Positions 1-11,360 are shown, numbered from the stretch's first letter. The stretch: 64,000 nucleotides of DNA from Scolanthus callimorphus (GCA_033964015.1 CM066919.1:15479646-15543645); one strand, 5' to 3'. Notes: generated by a model not told the origin, from the sequence alone. Numbers and translations: made by a program.

Positions 1-117
1 CTAGGAAGGTCCATTGAATTTTGTTTTTGTTCTGGAATGACACAACAAATGTTTTTTCTTTTACAAGACCAAGAGATGAACTTGAAGGGCTGAATGTCTC
101 TCAGGGTGTGGGGTAAG

Positions 118-640
118 ATGGGATCTTAACACTCCGATAATAACTATAATAATAATAATAATAATACATTTATATAGCGCCTATAGCCACGTTCTATGCG
201 CTTTACATTAGAAATTAAAATCGTTAAAAATTACAATCATTAAAAATAAGAAATAAAAACAAACTACTAATTTACAAACTATTATTTACAACGTATTAAT
301 AAGGTTACAAATCATATATTTCAAAAGTTTACAAATTATCCGCTACTAAAAATAACTTGTAAAAAGATGGGTTTTAAGACGAGACTTAAAAACGGGGACT
401 GTTTCGGAGTTTTTTACATGGGAAGGCAATTCATTCCATAAAAAAGGCATGTGCAGAAAAGGATCGAAGACTTGATGGATTTAGAAGTAACAAATCTGGG
501 AGTAGCATCTGAAGAGCGTAATGCTCTACCAGGAGTTTAGACCTCAATTAGATCCCTCATGTAGACGGGCGCTAAACCTTCAAGACATTTAAAAGTAACT
601 AAGTTGATTTTAAAATTTATTTTTAATTCTCCGATTCTCA
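118..640 (-). mobile_element. L2/CR1-type LINE, 3' end with RT C-terminal relic
   Basis: On the minus strand, bases 458 to 346 read as the typical end of an L2/CR1-type LINE reverse transcriptase: a WNELPSHVKN motif followed by VFKSRLKTHLF and a stop at 348-346. One frameshift lies just upstream, near 460. After the stop comes an untranslated stretch ending in a TAAAGCGC..GCGCTATATAAAT tail and a TTA microsatellite at about 140-166. This tail is shared in type with the SINE at 8331-8744. The element is 5'-truncated, as is usual for LINE copies, and would be inactive. The exact 5' limit is uncertain. Confidence 0.7.
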
Positions 641-641
641 G

Positions 642-1013
642 GTGATGGCAGAAAGACCACCAAAAAGCTTGGGACCTCATTTTGCCTCACCTCTCAGGTG
701 AAAAGAAGTCCAAACAAAGAGTTTTGCATTTCCATTTATGATGGTAAGCAATGTTATCTTGCAAACACTATATGTTGTCTGTATTCCGCAGGGGGAACTG
801 GCAATAATTATTATCATATTCTCCAGTTTTAACACCATGATTTTATATAAAGTTTACGAGTGCAGGAGTATTTTATAATAATGAACACTGACCTAAGATG
901 ATTGAATTTCAGGCCCAGAATCCCATGACAACATGTCATCCACTCTCATGTCAGAGGTTTTTGAGGAAATGGACAGATTGGCCAAGGAAGGAATAACGGT
1001 TAATGGCAAAGTA
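642..1013 (+). CDS. Two phase-matched exons of an unknown transposon-like gene (partial)
   Basis: Exon 642-743 follows a TTCTCAG acceptor and ends at ATG|GTAAGC. Exon 913 to 1010 or 1013 follows ATTTCAG and ends at one of two overlapping GTAGTA/GTAGGT donors. Joined, they keep one open frame across the split glycine codon and encode about 66 residues, including DGRKTTKKLG and EFCISIYDGPESHDN. I recall a similar pattern from an abundant uncharacterised cnidarian family, but cannot confirm it here. No start or stop exon is identified. Flanking bases are AT-rich and non-coding. The conserved splicing phase suggests a real gene or a recently decayed one. Confidence 0.4.
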
Positions 1014-1556
1014 GTAGGTGTTAACATTGTTTGAAACAAAAGTGCAGATAAAAAATAGGACATCTGACACTTGTTCTAGAGATCTGTTTTTGCTGAGCCT
1101 TTTCATGCAGGCTACTACCGAATAAGTCAATTCTCTTAGATTTCTCAGGAGATGCCAGCTCTCAAGAGACTTGTTTTGACTTGTCTCCTATGTTATTTTA
1201 TATAATGATATTCTTTGAATATAAATTTACTGTACTGTACTCTATGTAAGTATTTCTCCTAAAATCAGTCATTTTCACCCTGGAAAACTATTGGAGTTTA
1301 GAACAGGCTTCTGTATTGACTCAAGCTTTTTTTTGCAGGATCGTCTGCACAGATTAGAAGTTTTCTGCCTGTATACTTGAAACTAACAGTCCCCTGCCAA
1401 GTCCTTCTGCGTGGTGCACTTGTTCAAAAGAGCAAAAATCGGAATTTCTCAAGTAAGTATAGTAAGCCACTAGTCTCACACTCTTATTGGATGGATGGAT
1501 ATCATACTACATAAGTTCCTAATCTCAGGGAATACTTATCCTGTATGTGTATTATT

Positions 1557-1748
1557 AATAAACTCACACTCACACACTATCACGAATCCTGCATTCTGAT
1601 TGGCTTAAACTAACTGTCTATTGAGTCATAGATAGTAGATAGGCCGGCCATGAGCGGATTTTTGCTTCGCATTTAGAACATGTCTTAAAAGATATAAATA
1701 AATAAAAAGTTTCATTATTCGAAGGTAGCGTGTGAGTGTGATTTTACT
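1557..1748. mobile_element. MITE-like element with about 18-bp inverted ends
   Basis: The left end AACTCACACTCACACAC (from about 1561) is matched in reverse complement by CGTGTGAGTGTGATTTTA at 1729-1748, giving an element of about 190 bp with no coding capacity. It contains ATTCTGATTGGCTTAA, a motif that also recurs in other short elements of this window. The target duplication could not be resolved. Confidence 0.5.
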
Positions 1749-1752
1749 AAAA

Positions 1753-1845
1753 CAATTAGATTACTCGCTCTCGATTTCTATGAGCTCGTCGAAGACTCCT
1801 CATCAACTATCAGCTCATAGAAATCTGGAGCTCGTAATCTAATTG
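1753..1845. repeat. Imperfect 93-bp hairpin
   Basis: CAATTAGATTAC at 1753 and GTAATCTAATTG ending at 1845 are reverse complements, and the arms continue inward through ATTTCTATGAGCT / AGCTCATAGAAAT around a short loop. The whole stretch could fold as one stem. It directly follows the right end of the small element at 1557-1748 and may belong to a composite of the two. Confidence 0.6.
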
Positions 1846-2970
1846 ATAAATAGAATAAAATTATGAAAAATTGACAGTTAAAGAGTGCCACCAGGTCAAA
1901 ACACTCAGGGAGTGCTAAAAGCCTCACTCCTACAAACAGTGCCATTTGCAAAGTACTTCCCTGATACACTCCACCTCAAGCTCAAATTCGTGGAAAACTG
2001 TTAAACAAGGTGTGTTACAACTGTATACTGACATTCAATTTTTAGTACTCCATGCTCATGCAAATTCAATATTGTTAGAAACTGACAAATTTTCAAGGGT
2101 GCTGACACTTTACTGACTTCGGTAGTCTTATGCCTGTACATTCAAGCCCTGCAAATGCATTTCATGCTTTCTTGTATTTTGTCATAGGTTTTGTCATAGG
2201 GTCATTGAACAAAAAGCCCAAGGCAAGATGGTTTCAGCCATGAATGCCATAGGCAAGAGCTGCAGCAGTGGTTTCAGTTAAACATTTTCATCAACATACC
2301 ACCCCTCTGAAATTTCCAGTCCCTTCCGTGGGTCGGATTGATATTTTCTGGAACCACACAAGAAAATAGAAGACACGTATCAACAATAGGGTGCATTTTT
2401 TATATGGCTCAAGATTGAGTTCTACGATGTACAAGAATCTAATAGGACTACCACAACAAAGTGGAGAAGTTTTGACTGTGAGTTCATGGATGTGCAAGCA
2501 CAAACATACATTGTATAATAATTATTTTTCTGTAACCTAACTTTTGCCTCATTTGTAGGTGATGACTTAGAAGTCGTGGTGAAGTTTTAAGACCTGAAGG
2601 CCTTTCTAAGCAATATGTCCAACAAATCGAAAAGAAGCATCGACTGTGTCACAAAGGTACAGTATGGTTTGTCTATAGCATTGTTGTTGCAAGATTCATG
2701 CTCATTCAAACATCTTCTGAACACTTTGAAGGGAAGAAATCCCAACTGAACATCCTAAAGGACAAAGAACGGTACTTGTAGCCAAGCGGAATTCCCTTGT
2801 CCAAAGCGGAAAAGGCAACAAGCCACAAGCGACAAAGTCTTTAACCGATGCAGACGAGGAGGCGAGGAGGCTACCGGCTACCACAGCGTAAAAGGGCTCT
2901 TTGGTGGTTTCTGTCCCTCCACTTCGGATTCCGAGCAAGAGATGAGGGCCGAAAATTGTGTTAGGGAGAT

Positions 2971-3772
2971 GTGCAACTGCAAACAGCAATCAATGGCGAA
3001 GAAATGCTTGTTTGGCTGAGCGAGCGCGGCACAAAACCCCGCACAGGCCAAGAAAAAGGCCACCAGAGAGCTTTTCAGCCCAAGATTTATGCCACCGGTG
3101 GGGAGATGCCCTGTGAAGTTCTACAAGGAGTTTACAGCTCACATGCCAAGGGAGATGAATGCTCCAGATTCACCAATTTTTCCTGGCGGTAAAGCACAAT
3201 CACGCGGCTGGCAATCCAGTGTAGTACAAGAAATCTCCACTCGGAAAGAACCAGATTGGGAAATTTCTTTCCGTGGCTGCTCAGAATACTGGAATCCATG
3301 AAGGCATAGGGGCTGAAGTGTCCAAACGCTCAGTTCGGAAGACAAGTACTACACGTCTCCTAGATGCAAATATCCCCGAGAATTACGTCGCCCAGCTGAG
3401 TGGCCATAAATCGACCGAAAGCCTCCAATCCTACAAGACAGCCGGCGAACAGCACCATAAACCATGGCCTTGACACTAAGCAGATCCATATCTCAGGAGT
3501 TGGTGCCTGTATCAGCCACTTCAGCCCATTAGTCGACCGACTATCAGCCTAGTTTACCAGCAATCCCAAGCACAGTCGTAGTTCGAGCAGATCAGCCGAT
3601 AAACCAGCAGTTCGTGTCTCATGCTCTCATGACACGCAATTCCGACGTCTCAGCTTTTTTTTCTGGGGTCCACAGCATCTCAGTATGTAGCTTCCAGATT
3701 TATAACAGCCTGTTGACCATTCAACAAGTGAAAAGGCGTCGGATTGTCATCGAGAGCGACGACGAAGATTGA
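2971..3772 (+). pseudogene. Crypton-like tyrosine recombinase relic (DUF3504 type)
   Basis: Two overlapping frames at 2971-3192 and 3089-3301 give the pieces KIYATGG, RCPVKFYKEF and REMNAPDSPIF. A third, at 3273-3473, gives KTSTTRLLDANIPENYVAQL followed by SGHKSTESLQSYK. These are hallmarks of the catalytic C-terminal half of Crypton-type tyrosine recombinases (the DUF3504 domain also found in ZMYM/QRICH1 proteins), including the terminal HxxxxxxSY box. The frame can be followed through a serine-rich linker to KRRRIVIESDDED and a TGA at 3770-3772, a typical tail for this family. At least two frameshifts and a stop at 3473 break it. The N-terminal half is missing or upstream and unrecognisable. 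Confidence 0.65.
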
Positions 3773-4416
3773 AAACAACAACGCTTGAACCGTGTAAAAC
3801 TTGTTTCATTTGTTCTACTTCGGACTTCGGTGAATGAATTCGTTACTGACTCTCACGATTGTTTGAAAAAGCAGCATTTAGAATGACATTGGTCTGATAG
3901 AATCAATATAAGACGAGAAATGGTATTTAAAGTATTTAGTGTAAAAATAGCAATCAATCAATCAATCAATCATTTATTTGCATTCCATATACATAAATGG
4001 CATTGCAGAGGGTAACAAACTACAGTTTACATTAATATTTAAAATACAATTTATGACTTCATTCTTTTCTCATAAGCTTCATACACAAAATGAGCTAATT
4101 TTTTACAAACGTAAGGATCAACATTATTGAATAGGAATAGTAATTTATCATTATAACTGGGAAGGTGGAATAGTGTTGTTTGATGTCTTCAAAAAGTTTT
4201 GTTCTTTCATTAATGTATCGTAAAGTTCAGAAATATTAGTATCATTTTTAAATGTAGAATAAAATGATAAGTTTAAAATGTTTAAAAAAAGGTTTTTGTT
4301 CAAATTAATTAGGTTTAACTGGTGAATTTTCGAATTATTGTTAAAATTGGACAATGTTCAGGAAATAATCGTCTTATTGCATTGAAATTGTTTATCAGAG
4401 TAATCACTATAATTTT

Positions 4417-4745
4417 CTAGAATATTACGAATTGAGAACATGAAGCTTTTTTTTTTGACAACGCCAGATCTTTTGAGAGCTGTAGGCATTGGCTAGCGAT
4501 ACTATTAACTGGTAAATCATTAATGTGTAACCAAAAATGTAGGATATTTTGCAAAATTAGTGATTTTAAGGAGAGACGGCCAGCTTTGTTACGTGCGGCG
4601 ACATTTGAGGCTTTCTTATTTAAACCGAAATAAAATTTAAAAATTGAGAATGTATACGTTCCACAGGATCTGCTTCCCATTTCTGAAGGTTTAGAGTATC
4701 ATAAGCCCCCCACACATCAGAATAGGAAATTGCACTATTGCGTCA
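4417..4745 (-). pseudogene. LINE ORF2 C-terminal fragment
   Basis: From about 4745 down, the minus strand reads through SYSDVWGAYD, VERIHSQF and, after one frameshift near 4625, KASNVAARNKAGRLSL and NILHFWLHINDLPVNSIA. This pattern (the SEVWG block, then the VERIH..F block, then the KASN..GR block) is the region downstream of the reverse transcriptase in many LINE ORF2 proteins. It has no active-site residues of its own. A further weakly coding tail continues to about 4151. The fragment sits immediately after the endonuclease piece, with the RT missing between them. Confidence 0.6.
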
Positions 4746-4759
4746 TTTGACTACGACTA

Positions 4760-5823
4760 CTAGAGTCCTTTGCAGTTTTCTTTTGTTGGACAGACTTTTT
4801 CAGAAGAGTTCTCTGCACATAATTCTTCTGCCCTTTTTATGTTTTGTTCTACAGTTTTGAGTGAATCACGTCGATTCTTGGCTTTAGCTTTGCTATACTT
4901 TATCGTTTCGATTCTGATTTTATATTTGAGCCAGTCCCACCCAACTCTAATATCTTCTGTGTAATTTACTTCATTAAGCCAATCTGAGTGCTCGCTTTTA
5001 ATCATTTCTAGGTATTGATTGTCGTCACATAAACTATTATCAAATTTCCAATAGGATGAGCCCCGTACAGTTTCGTCGATACTATTAAAATCTAGAGTTA
5101 TCGCAGAATGGTCAGTTCTTATTGCTGTTTTGATAGAAGCGTCTTCGACATCTTCCTGTAGAGAGTCGCTAATAAGGAAAAAATCTAATCTTCGCTGGAT
5201 AAGAGGCTTGTTTTGCCGCCATGTGAAACGCTTTTGATCCGGATTTCTAAGTCTCCAAATGTCAATTAAATCATTGTCGAACATAATTTTTTCCACCCAC
5301 TTAACTGACTTCTTTTGTAATCGCGCAGGAGGGCTGCAATCGATATCCGATTCAAACATTATGTTCCAGTCACCACCAATTAAGAAAGAAACATCTTCCG
5401 AGAACTCGAGTGAATCTAAAATGCCGGCAATAGACTGAAAAAAACTGCATTGTTCTTGAACTTTATCAGGCGCGTAAAGGTTCATCAGAAAGAAAATGGA
5501 ATCTTGAAGAAGTACTTCTAATAAGACGTACCTTCCCGATGTATCCAGTTGTGCAGACTCATGACCACGATGTCTAAATCATCCCTGACAAGAATAAGAG
5601 TTACTCTACTCTGATTTGTACCGTGGGCAAAATACATATCTCCGCTCCAATCGTTTCTCCGTTGATTCTCCTTCTCTTTTGTGGAGTGCGTTTCTTGTAA
5701 AAAGAAGATCGAGGCCTTTTGTTTTTTCAGCCAACTAAAAACAGTTTTCCGTTTTTTGTTTTCACACAAACCGCGACAATTGAGAGAGAGGACAGCGAAC
5801 TGGATATTATTTTGTTGCGCCAT
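4760..5823 (-). pseudogene. LINE ORF2 apurinic-type endonuclease domain
   Basis: The minus-strand frame starts MAQQNNIQFAVLSLNCRGL at 5823 and contains FFLQETHS, the first catalytic block of the endonuclease/exonuclease/phosphatase fold. A one-base frameshift lies between 5518 and 5485. The second frame then runs MNLYAPDK, LIGGDWNIM (the GDWN block), RLDFFLIS and RTDHSAI (the terminal SDH-type catalytic block). All expected motifs for target-nicking by an L1/Tx1-type LINE are visible. A lysine- and glutamate-rich linker follows and stops at 4760. The domain would cut target DNA to prime reverse transcription, but this copy is frameshifted and lacks its polymerase. Confidence 0.75.
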
Positions 5824-6276
5824 TAGTCATTGAACTGTAAACGAATAAATTAAACCCTCCACTATCCAATGATGAATGATGTGATTTAGAAGGTATAGGG
5901 TGTGCTAGGAAGAATGCCTTCACGGCAACAGGAAACAAAGGAAAACCAAACACAACTAGTGACAGCGGCACATACAAACAAAAGCAAAATGTAAACGAAA
6001 GCATTCTTTGCGTTTAAAAGGTAGCCTGCCTAATGAAGACTTTAGCGCTACCTCACAACTGCGTCGCGCAAAAACGTTTGGCTAAGCGTTAAGAATTTTC
6101 CCGTGCCGGCCGGTGCTCTTGAAATTCTTTGAACAAAGGATGTTTTCGTCGTGCGTTGATTAGAAATTTAAATCTCAGAAAGAGAGAAGAAAGCAATCCA
6201 CAAAAGTATGCATTTTTCAAAAAGGCTATTTTAAGAATTAAGATTATTTAAAGAAAAAACAAACGACCAACTGGTT

Positions 6277-7028
6277 CTAGAAAAAATCAACAAAACGGTC
6301 ATCAATGAATAACTTGTCCGGCTCCGACCTGCTGAAGTAAGCCTTCTTCCTGGCTTCCTTTGCCTCTTTTAGCTTTGGAAGCAACCTTTTCCTTTTATCG
6401 ACGATCGCCTTCGGCAAATCGGGCGAGACTCCAAATCCGAGCCCCTTCGGTAGCTTTACTGCTGCAGAGAACACATCCTCGCGGTCCGGGTAGCGGAGAA
6501 GACGGGCAATAACCTGCCGTGGCTTCTGTGCTGAGGAGTATTTTCCGATTCTGTGGATTCTCTGGAACTCTATTGTTGAAGCTTGCTCTTCCATTCCAAG
6601 CTTGGCAGACAAAATTCGCGAAGGACTGCTTCAGTATCTTCTTCTCCATTCTCTGACTCAGGAACCCCGAAAAACCGAAGGTTTTCACGTCTAACATACA
6701 CGTCTAAGTACAGCTTCTCCTGCCGCAACTTTTCTAGCTCTCCAGAGTTCACGGTTTTGTCTTTAACGTCATACAAGTTCGCTCTCAATGTCATGATTTC
6801 CCCATTTAGAGCCTCTAAACCCGTCTCCAGCTCCTTGACTCTATCGTCCGTCTTTCTCAGGCTTTCTTTAATACCCGAAAAGTCGTGCTGAAGATCCACT
6901 ATTTTGCACTCAATAGTAGAGGTTTTGCACTCAATTGACGCAATTTTCTTACTCAGATCGCTGAATTTGTCATCAAGGGACACTAAACGGCCTAACACTT
7001 GATCAAACTTCGAGGATAGTTCGTTCAT
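6277..7028 (-). pseudogene. L1-like ORF1: coiled coil plus RRM-like domain
   Basis: The start codon is at 7028-7026. The first about 110 residues show heptad-like spacing (DDKFSDLSKKIASIECKT, LRKTDDRVKELETGLEAL), a likely coiled coil. YVRRENLRFFGVPE follows, the entry to the RRM-like domain of transposase-22/L1 ORF1 proteins. A one-base shift near 6605 moves the reading into the frame ending at 6277, which carries IEFQRIHRIGK and PRQVIARLLRYPDREDVF, the conserved second half, and a basic C-terminus. Such proteins trimerise and coat the element RNA. It precedes the endonuclease ORF in the right order and orientation. Confidence 0.7.
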
Positions 7029-7212
7029 ACTTTCTGTTGGACTGGTGATAATATCTTTGCTCTCCTCACTTTAAGGTCTTGTTTTCTTTTTGCTCTCCTC
7101 CGTTTCTGATTCGGAGCTACTTTTCCGTGACTTCCTCTTTAAATTCTTGGATAAAACATCCATTAACCAGAAAATTTGAACAGAGCACTTTCACACACGT
7201 CTTCACGCTGCC

Positions 7213-9790
7213 ATGGCTCGACCCACTATCCAACGGAATAATAATGGCGAACGGTTATGCGAGATCTGCGACATGAACGAGCTAATGATAACTGGTACGC
7301 TCTTCCCCCACAAAACGATACACAAAGCGACATGGACATCACCGGATGGAGTGACCAGAAACCAGATATACCAAATACTCATTAACAGGAAATTCAGGAA
7401 TTCGGTCAAAGACACTCGGGTTTTTAGGTCCGCTGACATAGGAAGTGACCATTTTCTCGTGTGTATGAAAGTCAAGCTAAGATTAAGAACAAACCAGAGG
7501 GAGAAAGGAAGAACGAGGACAAAGTACGACACAGCAAAGTTGAAGAATGAAGATACAAGAAAGGCATTCACCATCGCCTTGATAAACAGGTATGAAGAAC
7601 TGAAGGAGGAAGAAATAGAGCAGGAAGACGAACATCACAAGGTGGGTATTGAGCGAGAGTTCAGCGTCATGATGGCACATGCTAAAGCAGCTGAGACCGT
7701 GCTTGGAAAACCGAGAGGAAAGAAAAAACCAAGGATAAGCGATCGTTCATGGAAGCTCGTAGAGGAGAGAGAGGAGATAAACAAAAGATCCTAGGAACAC
7801 GCTCAGAAAGAGTGAAGACACAGCTGCCGAAGAAATATGCAGAGAAGAAGTTAGACGTGAAGAAGAGTATACGAACAGACAAAAGGATTTGGATGGATGG
7901 TATTGCGGACGAGGCAGAGGACGCTGCAAGGAATCAACATATGAGAACGCTGTATGGGCTAACTAAGACCCTGTGCAATGAGAGATCAAGAAGAAGTGGC
8001 GCTGTCCTAGACAAGGGAGGTAATCTCTTAAGCAGCAAGGAAGATATACAAACTAGATGGACAGAGCACTTTCAAGAAATCCTTAATAGAGAGGCACCAA
8101 CAAATCCAATAACTGAGGAGAAGGACTGTGGATTTGAATTCACGGAAATAATCGAAGAGATTGCGACTAATGAACCAACGTTGGAAGACGTAAAATCAGC
8201 CATAGGAAGACTGAAGAATGGGAAATCACCAGGGACAGACTCAATTGCAGCAGAGTTGCTGAAGGCAGGCGGAGAATTTTCTGCAAAGAAAATTCACGAA
8301 TTATTGAAGAACATCTGGAAGTATGAGAAATAATAATAATAATAATATAATAATAAATTGCTTATATAGCGCTTTTATCATCGCTCAAAGCGCTTTACAT
8401 TAACGGATAACTCATCCTATAAGAACCAGCTTTTATAAACATGAGTGTGTGTTAGTATTGTGAGTTCTGTAACACTGAGGTTGGGCAACTTCCGACGGTC
8501 CTAGTGGTTCTTTAACGTCCCTCTGGTTCCGGTTAGTGTAGTGTATGTGAGAGACGGGGCCTACGGTTTAACGTCCTTGTCCGAGAAGACGCGAAGGTCT
8601 AACCATTTGCAGATGTTAGAGCAAAGGCAGCACCTTCTCCTCAATTATTAGAAAAGACCCTGAGTGTTGACCCGGCCAGGGTTTGAACTCCCAACCTCCC
8701 GAACATAAGCCCGGCGCTCTACCACTGCGCTAACCGGTCGTCGGTAAGTACCCAGCAAATGGAAGCAGGGATTGATAATAAAGTTACCAAAGAAAGGAAA
8801 CCTAAAGGAATGTAAGAACTCCAGGGGTATAACCCTACTATCTGTTGCAGGGAAAATACTTGGTAGGATCATTATCGACAGACTACGTAATGGAGTTGAC
8901 AAAAGGTTGAGGATGGAACAAGCTGGTTATAAAAGTGGAAGAGGAACAACGGAGCAACTGTTTGTTCTACGAAACATTCTTGAACAAGTGAATGAATGGC
9001 AGGCGACCTTATATCTCGGGTTCGTAGGCCTTTGATTCGGTAGATCGAGAGAGTCTGTAGATAATCATGAAGAAATAAGGAATACCAGAGAAGTTAGTAA
9101 GGATGGTAAGGCTATTCTATGACGGCTTCCAATGTGCGGTTGAAGAAGAAGGTGAACCAGGCGAATGGTTTGAAGTCACCACCGGAGTAAAGCAAGGCTG
9201 TAACATGTCAGGGTTCTTGTTCTTGATGGTACTTGACTGGGTAATGAGGAAAACAGTCGGGAATGGTGAGAATGGAATAAGATGGAAATTCACATCAAAG
9301 CTGGATGACCTAGACTTCGCGGACGATATTGCATTGCTCTCTTCCACCAAGCAGCAAATGCAAAATAAATTGAACAAGCTTGACGCAGAGGCTAGGCGTG
9401 TGGGATTGAAGATCAATGTGGAGAAGACGAAGATGATGACAATAAACCCGAGCAACCAAGAACAGTTTGCCATCGGAACGCAAGGCTGCTGGATTTGAAG
9501 ATGTTGAAGAATTTACCTATCTAGGGGCGACAGTTTGTAAAGATGGTGGGGGCATGAAAGACCTAAAGAACCGTTTGTACAAAGCGAGAGGGGCTTTTAT
9601 AAGACTGAAGAAGATCTGGTGATCCAGCAATATATCTAGAAAAACTAAACTCAGGCTCTATAAGACACTGGTTGTGCCGGTCTTAGTATATGGCTGCGAA
9701 ACATGGAAGATGAATAAAGGAGACAGCAAAATGATAGACGTCTTCAACAACAAATGTCTTTGAAGGATCATGAAAGTGCGATGGTCTCAT
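7213..9790 (+). pseudogene. RTE-type LINE, 5'-truncated, interrupted by a SINE
   Basis: The frame from 7213 carries NNNGERLCEICD, GTLFPHKTIHKATWTSPDG and SADIGSDHFLV, the second half of an RTE-clade endonuclease (the family often mislabelled craniofacial development protein 2). After a frameshift near 7780 a linker and the start of the RT follow (LEDVKSAIGRLKNGKSPG, 8333). A SINE occupies 8331-8744. RT resumes at 8772 (NSRGITLLSVAGKIL, EQAGYKSGRGTTEQ), shifts frame near 9030, and continues at 9103 with GVKQGCNMSGFLF and the catalytic LDFADDIALLS (FADD box). Decayed sequence runs on through FTYLGATV and VLVYGCETWKMN to about 9790. The terminal part is missing. At least three frameshifts make it inactive. 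Confidence 0.8.
8331..8744 (-). mobile_element. tRNA-derived SINE with L2-type tail
   Basis: On the minus strand the element begins near 8744 with a tRNA-like head: TAGCGCAGTGGTAGAGCG (box A type) and, about 35 bases on, GTTCAAACCC (box B type), ending near 8672. A body of about 240 bp follows, then a tail with GTAAAGCGCTTTGAGCG and AGCGCTATATAAG and a TTA repeat at 8331-8352. That tail resembles the 3' end of the L2-like relic at 118-640, which suggests mobilisation by an L2-type LINE. It splits the RTE coding sequence exactly between codons for YEK and VPSKW, so its insertion postdates that LINE. Confidence 0.75.
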
Positions 9791-9959
9791 ATTGGCTCAT
9801 CAAGAACAGAGTGAGCTAAATCATCTGACTCAACTTGCGTCCTCACAAAACTTTGATGTGGTGAGAGTGCATCTTCCGGAATGGAAGAATGAAGTGTTCT
9901 AAGAGATTATTCACAGGTATTGTCTGCTGATGGGACTTAGAATCGGTCCTTAAATATTT

Positions 9960-10643
9960 TATAGATGACCAAATGGCCATCAATGGTAGCATTGTAATAG
10001 GCATGCTTCTTTTGTTTCAAAAGTGACTTTTTATTAAGATTTATTAATGTTACGAAACTCATCTCTTAATAGTAAATTAAGTGAGTTCTTATGTAATTTA
10101 TTAGAAACGCTGTTATATCGTTTTCGGAGGTAGAAACAATCATTATCAAACCAAGCTTGAAATTTATGCGTTTTCTTGGGGCTTTTAGAATTTTTCGCAA
10201 GTCTCAGCGAATGTTTCGCAGCTGTTTCAAAAATAAGATTACATTGAGAAACCGCATCATTGACACCTACTGAAGAAGTTCCTTGCTTGAAAAATCTCTA
10301 TCAAATTTCTAATTTCTGGAGAAAATAAAGAGTCTGTGAAATTTTGATTCGAGTCAGATCTCCAAGCGAATTGAATGGGAAGCTTGGATAGCTTAGAATT
10401 TTCATTACTGCTTATAGGGCAATTTCCGGGAGGCGAAATGCAAAGGCTGCCAACTAACTGAGAATGATCTGAAAGCGGGGACGGAGGTTTAACTATGAAA
10501 CTGTCATAAGAAGATAAAAAGTCATGGTCATGGTCTACAGTGCTGAATCCTTGACTGCCATTGAAAGTTATTTTGCCTAACGAATCACCTCTTATTCTTC
10601 CGTTTAAAAAAAGCCGGCGAAGTGTGAACTTTTCAAGCGGCAA
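9960..10643 (-). pseudogene. LINE endonuclease C-terminal half and linker
   Basis: Minus-strand frame 10643-10257 shows NGRIRGDSLGKITFNG, STVDHDHDFLS and PLSDHSQLVG, the last two conserved blocks of a LINE endonuclease (the SDH catalytic pair is present). After a frameshift, decayed coding sequence continues to about 10120 with SQCNLIFETAAKHSL and KFQAWFDNDCFYLRKRYNSV, the usual linker before the RT. It lacks both the N-terminal endonuclease half and the RT. The clade is uncertain. Confidence 0.55.
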
Positions 10644-10679
10644 GTGAGGTATCTAGGATATCACAAGATGGTTACAGCA

Positions 10680-11360
10680 TGGATCCGGCAGACACGGTAG
10701 CGGTTAACGCGCTGAAAGAGAAAAGGCCTGGGACACGCTCTCTAGGATACCCCTAGATGCAATGGAGTTTATGGAAGACTGCACGGTAGAAATGGATGGA
10801 GCGAGCATTGCGGCGGCGGTGCAATTAGTCGAACGAGATAGCGAGACTAACAGTCAGTGGGTCAACACGATTACCTCCAAGAATAAAGAAGTCAGCTCCG
10901 ACCCGCATGTAACGGAATTAGGATTCCTGAAGTTAACGCCGGCTGAAATACTGAAGCATCAGCCGGGGGGGGGGGGGGGAACCATCGACACAGTTATAGA
11001 GTACAAGGTAAAAGGACAAACTCCTACTGCCAAGGACCGGAAGAGCGAGAACCAGGACGTATGTACTATTCTCAAGGAATGGAACAAGCTCCACATCCAT
11101 GGTGATGGCACTCTCTGGCGCGAGACGAAAACCAGAAGGCAGTTGGTTCTTCCCCTAACACTCAGGTCATTGGTGTATCAGGAACTTCACGTGAAGATGG
11201 GGGCACCTAGGGTCGGATAGAGTGGTCGATTTAGCAAGGTCCAGGTTCTATTGGCCACGAATTCAGACAGATATCGAATACTTTGTGGACATGCCGATGT
11301 ATCCATCAGAAACAACCCACTATTAATACGCGTGTACCATTGATTCCTATTAAGACCCGA
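10680..11360 (+). pseudogene. Ty3/gypsy pol fragment: RNase H tail and integrase zinc domain
   Basis: Frame 10762-11220 starts just after a decayed stretch and contains LHIHGDGTLWRETKTRRQ, LVLPLTLRSLVYQELH and KMGAPRVG, the region leading into a Ty3/gypsy integrase. Immediately after the stop, a shifted frame continues RVVDLARSRFYWPRIQTDIE and a cysteine-containing block, the second half of the HHCC zinc domain. A run of eleven Gs at 10969-10979 encodes a glycine stretch not expected in the family and is probably a slippage expansion. Neither LTR nor the integrase core is present. Confidence 0.7.

Larger units (their letters stand above)
1030..2970. other. Mostly non-coding stretch with short inverted-repeat elements
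   Basis: No convincing gene is seen. The stretch holds the small terminal-repeat element at 1557-1748 and the hairpin at 1753-1845. A possible exon follows a TTTTTTGCAG acceptor at about 1340 and ends near 1453 at TCAAG|TAAGTA or TTCTCAA|GTAAGT; it is open in one frame but matches no family I recognise. Around 2560-2660 another short open stretch sits between an acceptor-like and a donor-like site, again unrecognised. Confidence 0.4.
3956..7150 (-). mobile_element. L1/Tx1-like LINE with internal deletion of the RT
   Basis: Reading the minus strand from about 7150 down: an ORF1 (7028-6277), a spacer of about 450 bp, an endonuclease domain (5823-4760), then directly a C-terminal ORF2 fragment (about 4745-4417), a 3' untranslated region and a tetranucleotide run (AATC repeated on the plus strand, 3956-3980). 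The reverse transcriptase that should lie between endonuclease and C-terminus is absent, so an internal deletion joined the two parts at about 4745-4760. It is also possible that two related elements are abutted rather than one deleted copy. Confidence 0.65.

Noticed and set aside
7483..7929. Minus-strand open frames opposite the RTE LINE
   Set aside because: Leucine/serine-rich shadows of the lysine/glutamate-rich LINE linker.
8672..8744. tRNA gene on the minus strand
   Set aside because: Box A and B are present, but the arms do not form a full cloverleaf, and the sequence continues into a SINE body with an L2-type tail.
10965..10980. Glycine-run domain in the gypsy fragment
   Set aside because: A homopolymer of Gs, more likely slippage than a functional domain.
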